From: Misgurnus anguillicaudatus
Taxonomy: Eukaryota; Chordata; Actinopteri; Cypriniformes; Cobitidae
DNA length: 64,000 nt
Assembly (NCBI RefSeq): GCF_027580225.2
Contig: NC_073342.2
Location: forward strand, 13,055,001 to 13,119,000
Direction of reading: 5' to 3'
Shown: positions 36,297 to 48,929 of the stretch, piece by piece
How the letters are laid out: each line of letters opens with the position of its first letter
Position numbering within the stretch: position 1 is the first letter of the stretch
Notes under the pieces: generated by a model
What the model was told of the DNA's origin: nothing
The model's database searches: none
What the model saw: only the letters and a program-made list of their open reading frames with translations
Program-made: the position numbers and the translations under genes

Positions 36297-36652
36297 TAGG
36301 GCTGGGTATTGTTAGGAATTTCACAATTCGGTTCGATTTCGATTCTTTAGGGTTCGATTCAATTCGATATTGATTTGCTTGCTTCGATAACGATTCAATA
36401 ATAAGTAAATACACAAACAATTAAGTACCTGAGTATATTTTTAAATAATGTGTGTAGTATTACTAATGTTTGATCACGTTGATGGTGCAGGCTTGAAAGA
36501 AGTGCTGCTGTTTGCCATCTTTGATCTTTCTGTTTTGATAAAGCACGCCTTGTACAACGCTGAACGCTCTCATAGGATTTGATGAATCGATATTGAATTG
36601 AAAAACAAATAATTGCAATGCATTGATGAATCGATATTTTTACCCAGCCCTA
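36297..36652. mobile_element. hAT MITE with perfect 8-bp target duplication
   Basis: The ends TAGGGCTGGGTATTGTTAGG and ATTTTTACCCAGCCCTA are inverted repeats. GTTTTAAT lies on both sides (36289-36296, 36653-36660). TTCGATTC and GAATCGATAT motifs lie near the ends. It is 356 bp with no ORF. Confidence 0.92.
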
Positions 36653-38181
36653 GTTTTAATGGTGGGCTGATCTAACACGTTACTTGCTGTATTGTATAAC
36701 ATTAATGTTACATGTGCTGTTAACATGCTCTGGAGATATGATATATGTTTTAGGAATAATTTCGACTGGTAAAGCTTCTTTTTAGGTAACCTTAAGCTTC
36801 TTTTTGAAAGAAAGACATTTGATACAAAGAAATGAAGGATGGATTAAAACCCTGAATAGAAATTCGTGAGTAATAATAATAAAAGAATAAACTTTTTTTC
36901 AATTTAACATTGCTGTACTTTGGGTTTACATTCAAGACGATTTTCTTTATAAGAATTAGGCTCTGGCTCGGACTCGATTGTATGTGGTTCATTACCTAAT
37001 GCCGGGACCGGGGCTTGACATTTGCACACAAAGCCGAAGAGACCTACGAATATGCTACCTAGAACCGAACCCGTCTAATATTTGAAAGTGTGTCCAGAAA
37101 CACACAGACTCGATCAGCACATTGCTATTAAGTCAATAAACAAGTTGTAAACACTTTGTATTACCTTAGCAGTATTCTCCATTATACCTGACTTTGATGC
37201 ACATGCATATCCATATTATTCCTCTCTTGCCGATAATAAAAACTCATTATTCCAGATTCAAAGGTCTACTTGCTGTCCCAGTTATGGGTGACTGTACATT
37301 ACAGCTTTGCATTTTTTATATCTTTAGTCAGTTTACATAACAAGGACTGTTTGCCCATTTGAACTATAATAATGATTGCTAGTTCAGTGCAATGGGCTTG
37401 ACATTAGCATTGCTTATTTGCTATCATCTCTGTGCTCTCTGAGCAAACATTTTGGATATAATAAGATGGTTCGGAAAAAGAAAGTGCAGCGCGTAGTCGC
37501 GACATTCGAAACAAGCTGTCAGTTGCCATAGAAACAGGAGGTGAGCTTGAGACTATACATGCACTTTAGTGCGTTGGCGCTGACTGACTTTGAAATTTAA
37601 TATTAACAAGATGCGTCACTGGTATTGATATGAATGTGGGAGATCGCAATGGTCAGAATGGCCGCTTCGAGTCCCACCTCCTGGTAAAAAAAAATCCAAT
37701 CACCAACAGTGAATCTTCTGAGAGATGGACTTTGGGCAGAATGGACAGGTCTTGTTTATCGTGGAGGCGTTGCAAATATGGCGGTGGAGTGACATGACTT
37801 CCTTAAAAGTACTTTGCTTTGATCACGGCCAAGTGTTCTTTGATCGATTCAAGCTGGGCTCGGTGTTGCCAATTATTTTCAATGGAAAGTAGCTAAAGCC
37901 TGCTTGAAAAGTTGCTAAATTACATCATTACCTAATTAGCATATCAGGGACATCACCACGTCGTATTTGCATAATGACTACATTGGCACTTTAAATTCTC
38001 TCTCTGAATTGTCACAAACTATATTTTAATACAGCCGAATACCTAAAAAAGGTTTTTCATTTGTATATTATCTACTTCTGTTGTCAGACAACAAAACAAG
38101 TATGAAACAGTGACTGAACGTGATCCATTAAAACTACTTGTTAATGTACACATTATTAATAACCAGCAATCTTACTGAACT

Positions 38182-38880
38182 GGGGTGCGTTTCCCAAAAG
38201 CATCGTTAGCCAACGAACATCGTAAGTTCCATCGTTACTAACATCGTTGAACGATTTGGTGTTTCCCGAAACCATCGCTCAAACGAACATTCGCAAACTG
38301 CATCGCTAACTTGTGTCGTTGGAACGACAGCTTTTCACCTGTCGTTAGAAGCATCGTTCCTTGTTATTATCATATGAAGACTTACGTTGATCATGCTTTT
38401 AAACAAAATAAGCAAAAAAACATGTAGTACAGTCTATATCCATCATTCTAAATATATTACAATTTTATTTTACGCCTTTAAATTTGTAAACAGAATGAAA
38501 GCGCTGCATTTGCAAACTGCGCCTACGAGCTTTAAGACCCTGGGGAATCCCTGGGAGGAGTGACGTAAGAGGGAACTTGCGCGTGAATTTAATATCTTGA
38601 AAATAAACAACAGATAACTAAATCAGTCTTCTGATGCAATATATGTTATTTACAGCAATAATCTGACATTAAATCGATTTGCACAGATTAATCAGTACTT
38701 CACCTCCCACTTGACATCATCAACTATGTTGTTAAATCAACATGGTTCAAACGACGAATGTGCAACAAAGTTACTATGCTTTCGGGGAACAGTCGTGACA
38801 AGGTAGTTTGTTTCTCCAACGATGCATCGTACTATGGTCGTTCAGCAACCAGTTACGTCGTTGTTTGGGAAACGCACCCC
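38182..38880. mobile_element. DNA transposon with GGGGTGCGTTTCCCAAA ends
   Basis: The left end GGGGTGCGTTTCCCAAAAGC and right end GTTGTTTGGGAAACGCACCCC are inverted repeats. Many CATCGTT/AACGATG motifs in both orientations fill the first and last 150 bp. It is 699 bp and non-coding. The target duplication is not clear (GAACT left, TGTTC right). Confidence 0.7.
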
Positions 38881-39129
38881 TGTTCATTTTAATGAAGTCT
38901 GTCTAACAATCATGTTTAGTTGTCAAAATAGTCCAGTTTCGAAACATTGAGGATCAAACAATATTGCGCATGCCCAGTAAAAAAAGCAAGAGCTCTCGCT
39001 TGCAGGACAGAACAGGGCACACAAAAAAGAAACTCATCCACTAGATTTGTTGCTAGACGCTTTTTTGTAAAACAGTCGCTGAAGGGGTCTAAAAAGTTCA
39101 ATTTTAGGAGAAGTGTCCCTTTAAATGTT

Positions 39130-40376
39130 GATTTTGCGTGGCTCACCAGCGCGGTATGCGGTTTAACCGCCTTCATTTACTAAAATAAAATATTTTTTAT
39201 GAGGTCAACTAATAGATGAAGGGTAGGCTACAGGTATTCCCCCTTATGAAAAAAAAAGATTAACACAAGCTATACTACAGCTAAATATATTTTTGAGAAA
39301 ACAAAAATAAATTGAAGAACATAATTTAGGCTTGTTAAGCGCAAATTAACAGAGCATCGGCAAATACAGAACACAGCAGTGTCTTAAAGAAATTAAAATG
39401 AGCCAGTATTTGTGCACCTGTAAATGTACAAAACGAATGCAATACAGAAGGCAATGCATAATAATTTAGGGCATTTTAATAATACATTAGTAGATAAATT
39501 AACGTTTATATAAAAAGTATGAAAACGAATGTATCATTATTTTGGCTAAATTAAGCTGGAGAGGTCATATTTAGTCACAAAGATTTGTCATCATTTCAGA
39601 ACAAGCTTAAATGCTATCTATAATAACTTACATTATATCCTGTGTCTTCCTTTGTCAAAAATATGAAGAATTATATGCGAGTAAAAAAGCAAAAAGCGGA
39701 AACGTTTAGCTCACGCGGAGCGAAGGAAAAGCCGTTAATAAAGCAGACTCTCCGTGTATAGAGGATGTGATGAAACAGTCGAGTCGGCAGATGATCATCG
39801 GTGTTTATAATGTTTCACGCAGATACTGTTGATGAAAAACTTGGATATTTAAATGTGAAAGTTCAAGTGTGCAGTCAGTCAGTTCAGAAAAGCAACCGCG
39901 GCGTTATATTGGCTCCATCCACGGAGCGGATGCTGCAGATGCACAAAGAAAAAACCTATAAGGTCTTTTTTATGAGGTTTTAATGCTGGTAAGCATCCAG
40001 TTATATTTTGGCGTCATTTGGGTTGATCAGTTATATTAAAGTACTTTTAATCTTTAAAACTGGATCTAGAGGGAGACGACGCCACAGTGATTCTGTCATC
40101 TCAGTTTTACTTTTTCACACATTCACTATGATTTAACGAAATATGAAGTATTAAATTTTTAATTGAAATTTACGAAAAACAAATTGGCCTACTCTCTTAA
40201 CTCTTCACAACCTATTTGGCCTTTAATATACATGTCAGCATGACGTGAAAAACAAGGCGGCATATAGTTTCATGAATTTAACGTGAAAGGCGCGGTTGTT
40301 GCGGTTGCTTTTTTCCATGCGGTTGGGCTTGTCAGTAGCGCGGTCATGCGGTAATGCGGTTACCGCGACAGCCCTA
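39130..40376 (+). mobile_element. hAT fragment (GACAGCCCTA end), copy 1
   Basis: It ends GCGGTTACCGCGACAGCCCTA, a hAT terminus, and has GCGGTATGCGGTTTAACCGC near the other side. The body, for example AAAGCCGTTAATAAAGC, GAAACAGTCGAGTCGGCAG and ATAATGTTTCACGCAGATA, recurs at 49391-50165. The left border is uncertain and no target duplication could be matched. A 60-codon ORF here is not a transposase. Confidence 0.5.
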
Positions 40377-41517
40377 GGTCTGAGGATGAATTAATGATAT
40401 TTTTACCTTTGGCAAGTGTATTTACTTGATAACCATTAAATTTATTCACATTCACATGCACACATTTATTCCTAATCCTATCCAAATTAAAACTCAATTA
40501 CTGTTTCTTGTGAAGTACATTACATGAATCACAAAAATGAAAAAAAATCTGTCTATATGTAGTTTGCATCATTGGATAATACAACATTTCTTAGTTAAAA
40601 AAAAAATCATCAAATATTAAATGTTAAGTCACTTACATCGTGTGTTGCACTTATTGGGGCGTCTTACTAAAGACGTGAACAGTTACCCCACGTTTTCTTT
40701 CTCAGCTCTGTAAACAATCTTATATTTTGACATTCAGGAGTGCTGTTGTAAAATTTTTGCAGCACCAAAATAGTTTTAGAGAGTCACATGAATAAGTCTC
40801 ACACTGAATGCATGAGAGCTGGCAGTCTTGAATATATCACAAAAAATATGTATTTAAAAAATCAAGCTGTCCTCTAGCTCACACTTTATGGTCAGGTCAC
40901 TGAAACTTGACTGCTTACACATGTCTGAAGTAAACATGACACAATCCCAAACATTTATAGCTGTTAACCTGTTTCGAAATGATTATCTTATTATTAAGAC
41001 TTATTATTAAGACTTAGAATATTTACTAGTCAATGCTTAGTTCATTATCTACAAAATCAATGGTTTTGATTGGCATGAGGTGATGCATTCATATAAAAGC
41101 AATAATAAAAGCAATATCTGCTGGTTTAACTTAATTTAGCTATGGTAGACTAAAACAAGTAAAAGGAGAGGGGAAATATTACTTCATAAAAGGGCTTCAA
41201 ATGATTATTAAATATTCTTATATAACACTATTTATTGGATCAATCAAAGGATTAGGATCTTAACAGACCTTTTTGGTTTATTACAGGCAGTAAAAAGGAG
41301 GAAAGCATGACAGAAAGAGTGATAAATTATGTGTATGGATGTGTACATCTATAGCTAAAGACTTCAGAATACTGCAAAAGACCATAATAAACTGTAAATG
41401 AAAAGCTAATGCTATATTTAATTTAATTAAAAAAATAAATTGCTGTTTATTAATTGTAAATGAACACATTAGCTGCTACGTTGTATTTAATTAATTGAAT
41501 GCTTATAAAAAAAACAC

Positions 41518-41766
41518 AATTTTCTCGAAACATTTAATTATTAAACATTAAAAATACGTCACTTGTCAAGTATGTGGTTGAGCCGCGGTAAACATGTATG
41601 TGTGGATCAGAATAGCACCTCAATCTCATTTTGAGTCAGAAAAAAATCCTGAATATTTTAATAAAAAAGTAAACACTTATTAAGACTCTATATCAACGTA
41701 ATCAGGAACGATCCTAAGTGAACCCCCAAAAAGGATCATAAATCATATCAGCTTAACAAGAATACT
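41518..41766 (+). repeat. local direct repeat, copy 1
   Basis: About 250 bp beginning TTTTCTCGAAACATTTAATT and ending CATATCAGCTTAACAAG. It is repeated in the same orientation at 42878-43130 with few substitutions and small indels. The repeat lacks TG...CA ends, so it is not an obvious long terminal repeat. Confidence 0.85.
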
Positions 41767-42877
41767 TCTGCAGACAATACTTATTTGTCTCCAGAGAGCT
41801 ATTACCTGTTCCAACCAGCTTTTACTCTGAATTAAACATACTCTGAATCATCATCTACTGAAGGCGGTAATAACAATGAATCATACGCTGTGTGTTGCAC
41901 CATCTGACACTTAAGTTCTTCAGTAACAAATCGATGGGGCTCAGATGTCCATGTTTAAAGGTTAATACTGCCCACCGTTTCACCACAGCAACCTATTTGC
42001 TTTAAAACATCAGAGTTTTGTGTGCATGCGTATGCGATTTGAAAACCCCTGTTGTTCATGTTGTGTCTGAGTGAGATGTGAGGACTGACGGCTGCCATGC
42101 AGAGGTTAACTAGCTTGTACAGACGCTTTCAAATTATGTTCCCCAACAGAGTGATGCCAAGTTGAATTATATGGGACATTTTTTTAATAAAGGCGCTGCT
42201 CTGTGTCAGAGAGATGGGTGCCCTTATTAAGAATATGACTGCAAAGTCTGCTCTCTTACATTATATTAAGGGTGTCAGATTATAGAAATGACTTGTACAG
42301 TTAATGAACTGTACCGTGAATAAGTACGAAGACATTCGATAAAACTTTGTAAAAGACACACTAGCTCTGATCCTTAGCGGTCAGTGTCTGACTTCTTTCA
42401 GTTGGTAGGACATGTTCATAAACATATAAACATTCAAAAAGGAAAAACCTCAAAGTCGAAGACATCTTTCTCTCAGTAGACCAGCCGGTTGAAGATGAAA
42501 TGCTTCTGTGTGGGAATGATAGAGAGAGAACGAGAGAACCACATCCCTTTAGTGTTTGCCATTTCAAAGGTGTTTTTTTACTAAGGAGAAGGGGGTTTCA
42601 TCCGTTCTCTCCGACTCTCTCTTTATTCTCCCTCTGTGGAGCTGCAGAAAACAAGCTCAGCATGAAAGAGTTAAGAAATGTGTCTTGCCCCAGCCTGTTT
42701 GTAAAACCTGGACTTTTGAAAGCAACCGGACTGGTGTCAGCAAAACACTGATTTCATCAATACCATAAACAAAACAACCGTTAGATATTTTCTAAAGATA
42801 ATCTGTAAAGGAGTTCGTTCATGGGTGTTCAAAGTGTTGCTAAAGGCGCAAGTGCACTCTGTTATTTTATGCGTACA

Positions 42878-43130
42878 TTTTTCTCGAAACATTTAATTAT
42901 TAAACATTAAAAATATGTCACTTGTAGAGTGTGTGGTTGAGCCGCGGTAAACATGTATGTGTGGATCAGGATAGCACCACCTCCATCTCATTTTGAGCCA
43001 GAAAAAAACCCTGAATATCATAATTTTTTAAATAAAAGTAAACACTCATTAAGACTCTATATCAACGTAATCAGGAACGATTTTAAGTGAACCCCCTAAA
43101 AGGATCATTAATCATATCAGCTTAACAAGA
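42878..43130 (+). repeat. local direct repeat, copy 2
   Basis: The second copy of the block at 41518-41766, sharing GTGGTTGAGCCGCGGTAAAC and CTATATCAACGTAATCAGG exactly. The two copies are about 1.36 kb apart, and the sequence between them is not visibly repeated. Confidence 0.85.
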
Positions 43131-43343
43131 TATGATATGCGTACTTGAGGTACCCGCACAGTCAAAGTACAGCCTTACAAAGTGTACTTCATTTGACACA
43201 CACAGACATTTAACGCATGCGCTTTGGCCTACTTGTACTTACTGTACTTGCGTACGCGCATGTGCGACCTGGTTTCAAAAATTTGGCGGTGCAAGTAAAG
43301 TATATGCGGAATATTGTGCATATTGATGCAGTATATAGGGCCC

Positions 43344-44338
43344 CAGAGTCCTGCAACGGGTCGGGTACCCGCGGATACCTGCATAAAAGTGTCTCATACG
43401 GGTGGATTGTGACATTCCTAAAATTCACGGGCAGGGCCGCGGGCGGATAATTAACTCCGTGCGGGCGGGTAGTAGTGCAAATGAAAATATGTGCAAAATT
43501 TGTATGTCTAAGGATGTGCACACCAAAACTTTTAAACACGGATGTTTTTTCAGCCAAGCGCTTTTCAGCTGTGATACTTAAGCTGTGAGCCGGTTGGTTG
43601 TTGTGATACTTGTCCCGCCCCTTCTCCACTGTGATTGGACGGCCGTGTGAGAACTGACATTGACGAGCGGAGCATTTCACCCAAACTTGAATCTCTTTCA
43701 ACTCTCGACGCTCACCGCCGAGCACGGAAAAAACGCTGACCGCCGACTTATTTGAAAAACGGCCGCGAGGTTAAAAGCCCTAATTACCATTACACGCGCA
43801 ACATTTGATCCATCACGCCACCACCACTACAACAGTGCGCGACCTTTGTTGATTCTTCTCGTAGCCTAGTTGGAGCGAGCGTTGCAGGACTCTGGCATAA
43901 AGTTTTGCTGTTGATAACCGGACGCTGAACGTCTTCTCTTAGAAAGCATTTCGAGACGAAACTTAGGAGCACAGCAGGGGTTGTGTAGGTAGGTTGTTCT
44001 ATTTGTGTATAGTTATCAGGTTCCATTTGTGGCAATAGGCTACTTAAATGGCGCAAAACAAAGCGCACTTTAGCCTGTTTCATTAGCCCATTCATGACGC
44101 TGTTGTGATGTTGAGAGAGGTACGAGATAAAAAATAAAGCACTTTAATTGGAATGATTTTAGTGTGTGTGATTTATGCATGTGCGGGTACGGGTCGGGTA
44201 ACGGGCCAAATATTTACGGGTCCTGGCGGGTGCGGATTTAATTTTGATATTATCGTGGGTGATGGGTCGGATCTGGAGCTGAACTTTGCGGGTACGGGCG
44301 GGAGCGGGTCTCCAAAAATGGACTTGTGCAGGACTATG
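43344..44338. mobile_element. hAT element, GGGTCGGGT-rich, perfect 8-bp target duplication
   Basis: The left end CAGAGTCCTGCAACGGGTCG and right end GTGCAGGACTATG are inverted repeats. The flanks TAGGGCCC (43336-43343, 44339-44346) are identical. Subterminal GGGTACGGG/GGGCGGG motifs are abundant. A short MITE shared with 50868-51147 is embedded near 43515-43775. A 171-codon minus-strand ORF crosses both and is not recognisable as a transposase. Confidence 0.88.
43515..43775. mobile_element. short MITE shared with 50868-51147, copy 1
   Basis: It starts at GTGCACACCAAAAC and contains CTTGTCCCGCCCCTTCTCCACTGTGATTGG and GAGCATTTCACCC-type blocks that recur almost unchanged at 50965-51060. The right end is approximate, and it lies inside the hAT at 43344-44338. 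Confidence 0.5.
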
Positions 44339-44412
44339 TAGGGCCCTATGATTTCTGCGATGCGGAAAACGTGGATGGAATCACGGAATTCAGGCATAAA
44401 AATAAAACATGT

Positions 44413-45188
44413 GCTGCGTCAGAAACCGCCTACTTCCATACTATATAGTAGGCGAAAAGCAGTAGGTGAGGCGAGTAGTATGTTTGACTTCATAGTATTC
44501 CAAAAACAGTAGTCAAAAATTACCCGGATGACCTACTACTTCCGATTAGATTTTGAAGTGTGCATACAACAGGCACTTTACGGTACATTCACACGTGAAA
44601 AAAGCGTTAACACTTTATGGAAGGCTTGTCGGAAGCGTGGCCAACAGCCAGTCACAGTGGACGCAGACAGGCTCCGGTTTTCCATAAACATAATTGGCTG
44701 GTTGTGCCTAGGTTATTTGCATAAGGCGATCTGATTGGCTGACGCACGTGTTGCCGAGTTAAGAAATTTTCAACTTCTGCCACGAGCAACGGCACTGACG
44801 GGGCACCGACGGTTCCACAAGTCAGTTCGGCAACGCATGACATCACCCATTAAAAGTGAATGTGAAGTGTTAATGCTTAAGCCCCGTGTGAATGTACCAT
44901 TACTATCCCATGATGCCCCGGGAGAGGAGTTATCCAAAGAAGAAGAAGAGGCGTTGACATATTAAGAAATGGCGGAAAGCGATGATGCAGCTGTATTCGC
45001 GCTGGTATGACATGACGACGAGAACGTATGTCACGTGATGTATCAACATGGTGGACGTAGTACGTCCGAATCTCATTCATACAACATGATTCATCCTATA
45101 GAGTACATCCTGTTTTAACAGTCAGTAAGTAGGTACTTCATCTCATTCAGTACGTACTGTCACAGTATGCGGTTTTGGACGCAGCCTT
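44413..45188. mobile_element. GCTGCGTC-ended element with a nested MITE
   Basis: The left end GCTGCGTCAGAAACCGCCTA and right end ATGCGGTTTTGGACGCAGC are inverted repeats. TACTGTCACAGTATGCGG just inside the right end also marks the related copy at 9258-9456. The element is opened by another transposon at 44582-44898. Confidence 0.7.
44582..44898. mobile_element. nested MITE with GGTACATTCACACG ends
   Basis: A 14-bp perfect inverted repeat, GGTACATTCACACG at 44582-44595 and CGTGTGAATGTACC at 44885-44898, bounds a 317-bp insert in the surrounding GCTGCGTC element. A target duplication was not clear. Confidence 0.65.
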
Positions 45189-45429
45189 ACTGTACAACAT
45201 GGAATGTCATTGAAATTTGAATTTAGTCATTTTTAAAACCAATCATTAATTGGACATAAAGAAACGCCCGATTCTTGTCATGCATTGCAAACAATGACAA
45301 CATTTGCCTCATCAGAGCGCAAGCAGAGCTTACGCTTAGGCGGACCGCCCGAACTGCAAAGTGCTGCGGGAAACCCTGGAGTAAATCATCATTTTGTCCA
45401 CCAATCAAGTGCCTTGAACAAATAAATAA

Positions 45430-45532
45430 ATGAGTAAACTATTGCCCCGCCCCCCGATACTATCATGTATCGGCGATCTCACAGGCTGACGATAGGACGA
45501 TGCTACAGTGGGGCATATTGCCCAACACTAGC
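45430..45532 (-). mobile_element. hAT right-end fragment (TTGCCCAACACTA)
   Basis: GATACTATCATGTATCGGCG continues to GGGGCATATTGCCCAACACTA. On the minus strand this reads TAGTGTTGGGCAATATG, a hAT-like start. The other end is missing. Confidence 0.5.
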
Positions 45533-46116
45533 ATGCATACGACCCCACAGCTTTAACAAAGCATATTTGCAGGACATATACAGGACACAAATTTAGGAAA
45601 GATAAAGAAAAGTAGCAAATCCATAACTGCAGTAAATATATAAGTGTGCGACTGTGCGTTACCAACTAGTATGCAACACTCTTGACCAATTTACCACTGT
45701 ATATAGCTTGTATATGTTCCTCAGACATGAGGGCTCACGAAGCGCGCATAGGAGCACTGTAACCAGCTGTCAACACCCGCGTGATCACTGAACTAAGTTT
45801 TCTTTCTTGTTTAAGTGAACATAACAGCTGGATGTTTATCAGTATATTCAGTATAGTGCAGTCTGTCTTGGGTCTAAAGTGACAGGAGCCTGCTGCTTTC
45901 TGTGTCAGAAATGATCATTGCACAACAAAAATAAAAACCACTCAAAACACTTAACTGAACAACTGTTGCAGCTATGCATTTAAATCATACAGTGAGGACT
46001 GTGCAGTTTTATTTGTATTTATTGCTACTGTTAAATAATAGATTGCTGACAGACATTTTAATAACCATTTTATTTCCATTTAATACAGATGCCTAAACTG
46101 TAAAACAAGATGAGTA

Positions 46117-46326
46117 CACTCTCAGAAATAAAGGTACACAAGTTGTCACTGGGACAGTACCCTTTCAAAAAGGTACACTTTTGTATCCAAAGAGTGCATA
46201 TTAGTACTTCAAAGGTACATATTGGTAGTTCAAAGATACATATTTGTACCTAAATGGTACATATTAGGACCTTTTGTAAAGGGTACTGCCCAAGTGACAG
46301 CTTTTGTACCTTTATTTTTGACAGTG
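46117..46326. mobile_element. TA-flanked foldback MITE (AAAGGTAC repeats)
   Basis: The left end CACTCTCAGAAATAAAGGTAC pairs with the right end GTACCTTTATTTTTGACAGTG, and TA lies on both sides (46115-46116, 46327-46328). Inner tandem units AAAGGTACATATTGGTA occur four or so times, and GTCACTGGGACAGTACCC pairs with GGGTACTGCCCAAGTGAC. Confidence 0.8.
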
Positions 46327-48041
46327 TATAGTCTCATGATTAAAAGAAAACACACAAGATCTGGTTCCTTGTCAGTAACATTGTTGACCTATATGTAATT
46401 TTAAATAAAACTTTCAATAAGTTGATGTTAAATTGTATTTGTTGAATGTTTTCTGTTGATAAGATATACCTTTTGATTACTGAAATTAATTTAACCATTA
46501 AAACCAGAATCCAGAAAACTAAAAGTGGAAAACACGGAAAAAAATAAAACGGCTTTCATAGGGCCCTATGTGCATACTGATGAAGAAATCTGTGCCATGC
46601 ACGGTGCACACTGACACTCACATAGATTCAGTGAAGGACTGGACTCACAAGACCAACAACTCACAACAGTAGCTAGATGTCGTGGATGGAAAGCAACAAC
46701 AAGATGAATAATCACATTGCATTTAATGTGTGTAATCAATAATGTTTCCCCATTTACACACATTCAAATTTACTCGCATATGTAGAGCCTGCAACAATCA
46801 CGACTGAGAATAATCAGGACTAAACAGCACACACAAGTCATAAATCAGACCTCAGAGCTCAATTTGAAGCCAGCTGCCTTTAAAAATAATCTACGACACA
46901 GTGAAAGCAAAAAAAAAACCTTCAGGGATGTGACATTTCAAATGCAATAAATAACCATTATGTTTTTTAAGGAATTTGTGCAAATAAAATATAAGGTCAA
47001 CCACTAGAAAATGACCAGAAAAGTTATTTCTCCGCATAATGTTTTACAACATTATTACAACAATAACCTTCAATCGTTCAATCCATCCTTTGTGCCTTCG
47101 GACACTGTGTAAAAAGCACCACCTCAATTTCATATCATCCACAACAATAGCCTTTTTGGCAACAGAGAGAGAGAAAGAGAGGGACGTCTTCCCTAAAGCT
47201 TTGGTGCTTATCATGGCGGCTTTTACAGCAGAGGTAATGACTATAATAACCAGCCAGTGCATTTATTTCAGTCGCTCTTTCTCTGTGAAATGTCCTGGTA
47301 TTTGAAAGAAGACGGCTCTGTAGGGATTTCTCACATGGCTGAGCTGTAATAAGACTGAAAACGTCCTCTAACACTGCATGTGTCTATGGTGACTTTCTCT
47401 GTCCAAAATGCACAGCTGACAGCGTGAAAGAAAAGTCTTGAAAGATGCGCTTTCTGTACAATTTCAGAAAATATTACCAAATTTATCAGTCAGAGAAACA
47501 GTGTGGATAGACTCATGAGGGACACGTTCGTGAGCTGTTTTGAAGTGAGGTCAATGTAATATGAATGACGACCAAAAGCAGCTTGGGGCAGTTTCTTTAA
47601 CCACTGCTGTTTTACCCGAGAGCAAAAATTTTCTTTTGACTGTGTGCAATGTGCATTGCCTTTCTCAATCTTATTGTACTATTGAATATTCATGTCAATA
47701 TGAATATTATTAAGTTGGTGATTACAAAACTTATACTTGCAAAATAAACAAACACTGAAAATGAGTTTAATGCATTATTTAACTTATTACTGAATTTCAT
47801 AAAGTGTAAACGGCACCCCCATAATCTTAACGTGTCTTTGCTCTACCAGCTGACGTAACAAGCAACACACGTTGATGTTCACAACAACCAATAAGGTAGG
47901 AGAAACCTCATGACATGAGGAGCTACGTTCACGGCACTTAAAATGTGTCGTGATGATAACATTGCATAATGGCCAGTTACAATACTGTTTACTGGCCTGA
48001 ACGTCTCTCACGCTGGCCCCGCCACCAGTCCTTTATGTTAA

Positions 48042-48929
48042 AGGTGATTTTTAAAAGGATCTCTTGACAGAAATGCTAAATAATATACAAAACTATATTA
48101 TCATGGGTGTATAAATACCTTTTAATAATGAACCATTATGTTTTTATTACCTTAGAATGAGTCATTTATTTACATACACAGAGGGTCCCCTTTCGTGGAA
48201 GTCGCCATTTATGCCGTCATGTTTCTACAGAAGCCCTTAAAGGGGTCATATTATGAGATATATTTAAGAAGTAAAATAAATCTTTGGTGTCCCCAGAGTG
48301 TGTATGTGAAGTTTTAGCTCAAAAGACCATAAAGATAATAAATTATAGCATGTTAACACTGCCACTTTGTAGGCCTAACAAAAGTGTGCCGTTTTTGGGT
48401 GTGTCGTTTAAAATGCAAATGAGCGGATGAAGTGCAAACACTGATCACAATGATGGTTGTTTGTTGTAATTGAAACTCAATTGTGCTGTCAAGTCCTTCT
48501 TTTCTCTCTCTTTCTCTCTGCACTAAATGGCAGTGCTGTGATTAGATAGTGCAGATAAAGGGGGCGGTATTATTATAATTCGCCTTGCTACCTACCTCAC
48601 AAAACAGGCAAAATCTGAACGACCTAATTTTTCACATGCTTGCAGAAAATGGCTTACTCAAATTAAGTTACTGGGTTGATCATTTTCACATTTTCTAGGT
48701 TGATAGAAGCACTGAGGACCTAATTATAGCACTTAAACATGAAAAAAGTCTAATTTTCACACTATGACCCCTTTAACTGACAAACTTTTGTATTAATTTG
48801 TCTCCGTCAATGTTTTTCCGGTGGTGTCTACTGAAGCTTCTCTATGCGTTTCAAAAGTGAGGGAAGAGCAGTGTACTGAGCCATTGGTTGCAATTCGCAA
48901 CCTCACCACTAAATTTACACACTGCACCT
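48042..48929. mobile_element. TTAA-target element split by a second TTAA element
   Basis: TTAA lies at both sides (48038-48041, 48930-48933), with ends AAGGTG and GCACCT. Its left part (TCTCTTGACAGAAATGC, TTACCTTAGAATGAGTCATT, GTTTCTACAGAAGCCC) is a high-copy cyprinid-type repeat I recognise. It is interrupted at a TTAA by the element at 48241-48772. Confidence 0.65.
48241..48772. mobile_element. nested TTAA-target element (AGGGGTCATA ends)
   Basis: The ends AGGGGTCATATTATG and CACACTATGACCCCT are inverted repeats. TTAA lies at 48237-48240 and 48773-48776. It is 532 bp and has no transposase. It lies inside the TTAA element at 48042-48929. Confidence 0.88.

Larger units (their letters stand above)
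43336..46568. mobile_element. composite hAT-like element with TAGGGCCCTATGA ends, repeatedly invaded
   Basis: The right end is TTTCATAGGGCCCTA (46554-46568). The matching left end TAGGGCCCTATGATTTC is at 44339, and its first eight bases also occur at 43336 because a hAT (43344-44338) inserted there and duplicated them. It also contains the elements at 44413-45188, 44582-44898 and 46117-46326. Its own target duplication cannot be made out. Confidence 0.6.

Noticed and set aside
37660..37690. tRNA-like B box (CTTCGAGTCCCACC)
   Set aside because: No A box at the right distance, no acceptor stem and no recognisable SINE body.
41940..41985. Minus-strand peptide resembling the furin RWAV...KHG segment
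   Set aside because: Only a few residues agree, the spacing is wrong (far too few residues between WAV and KHG), and flanking splice sites are absent.
43210..43725. 171-codon minus-strand ORF, the longest in the window
   Set aside because: It runs across a hAT border and an embedded MITE. Its middle resembles the ORF at 50852-51184 only because both cross the same non-coding repeat.
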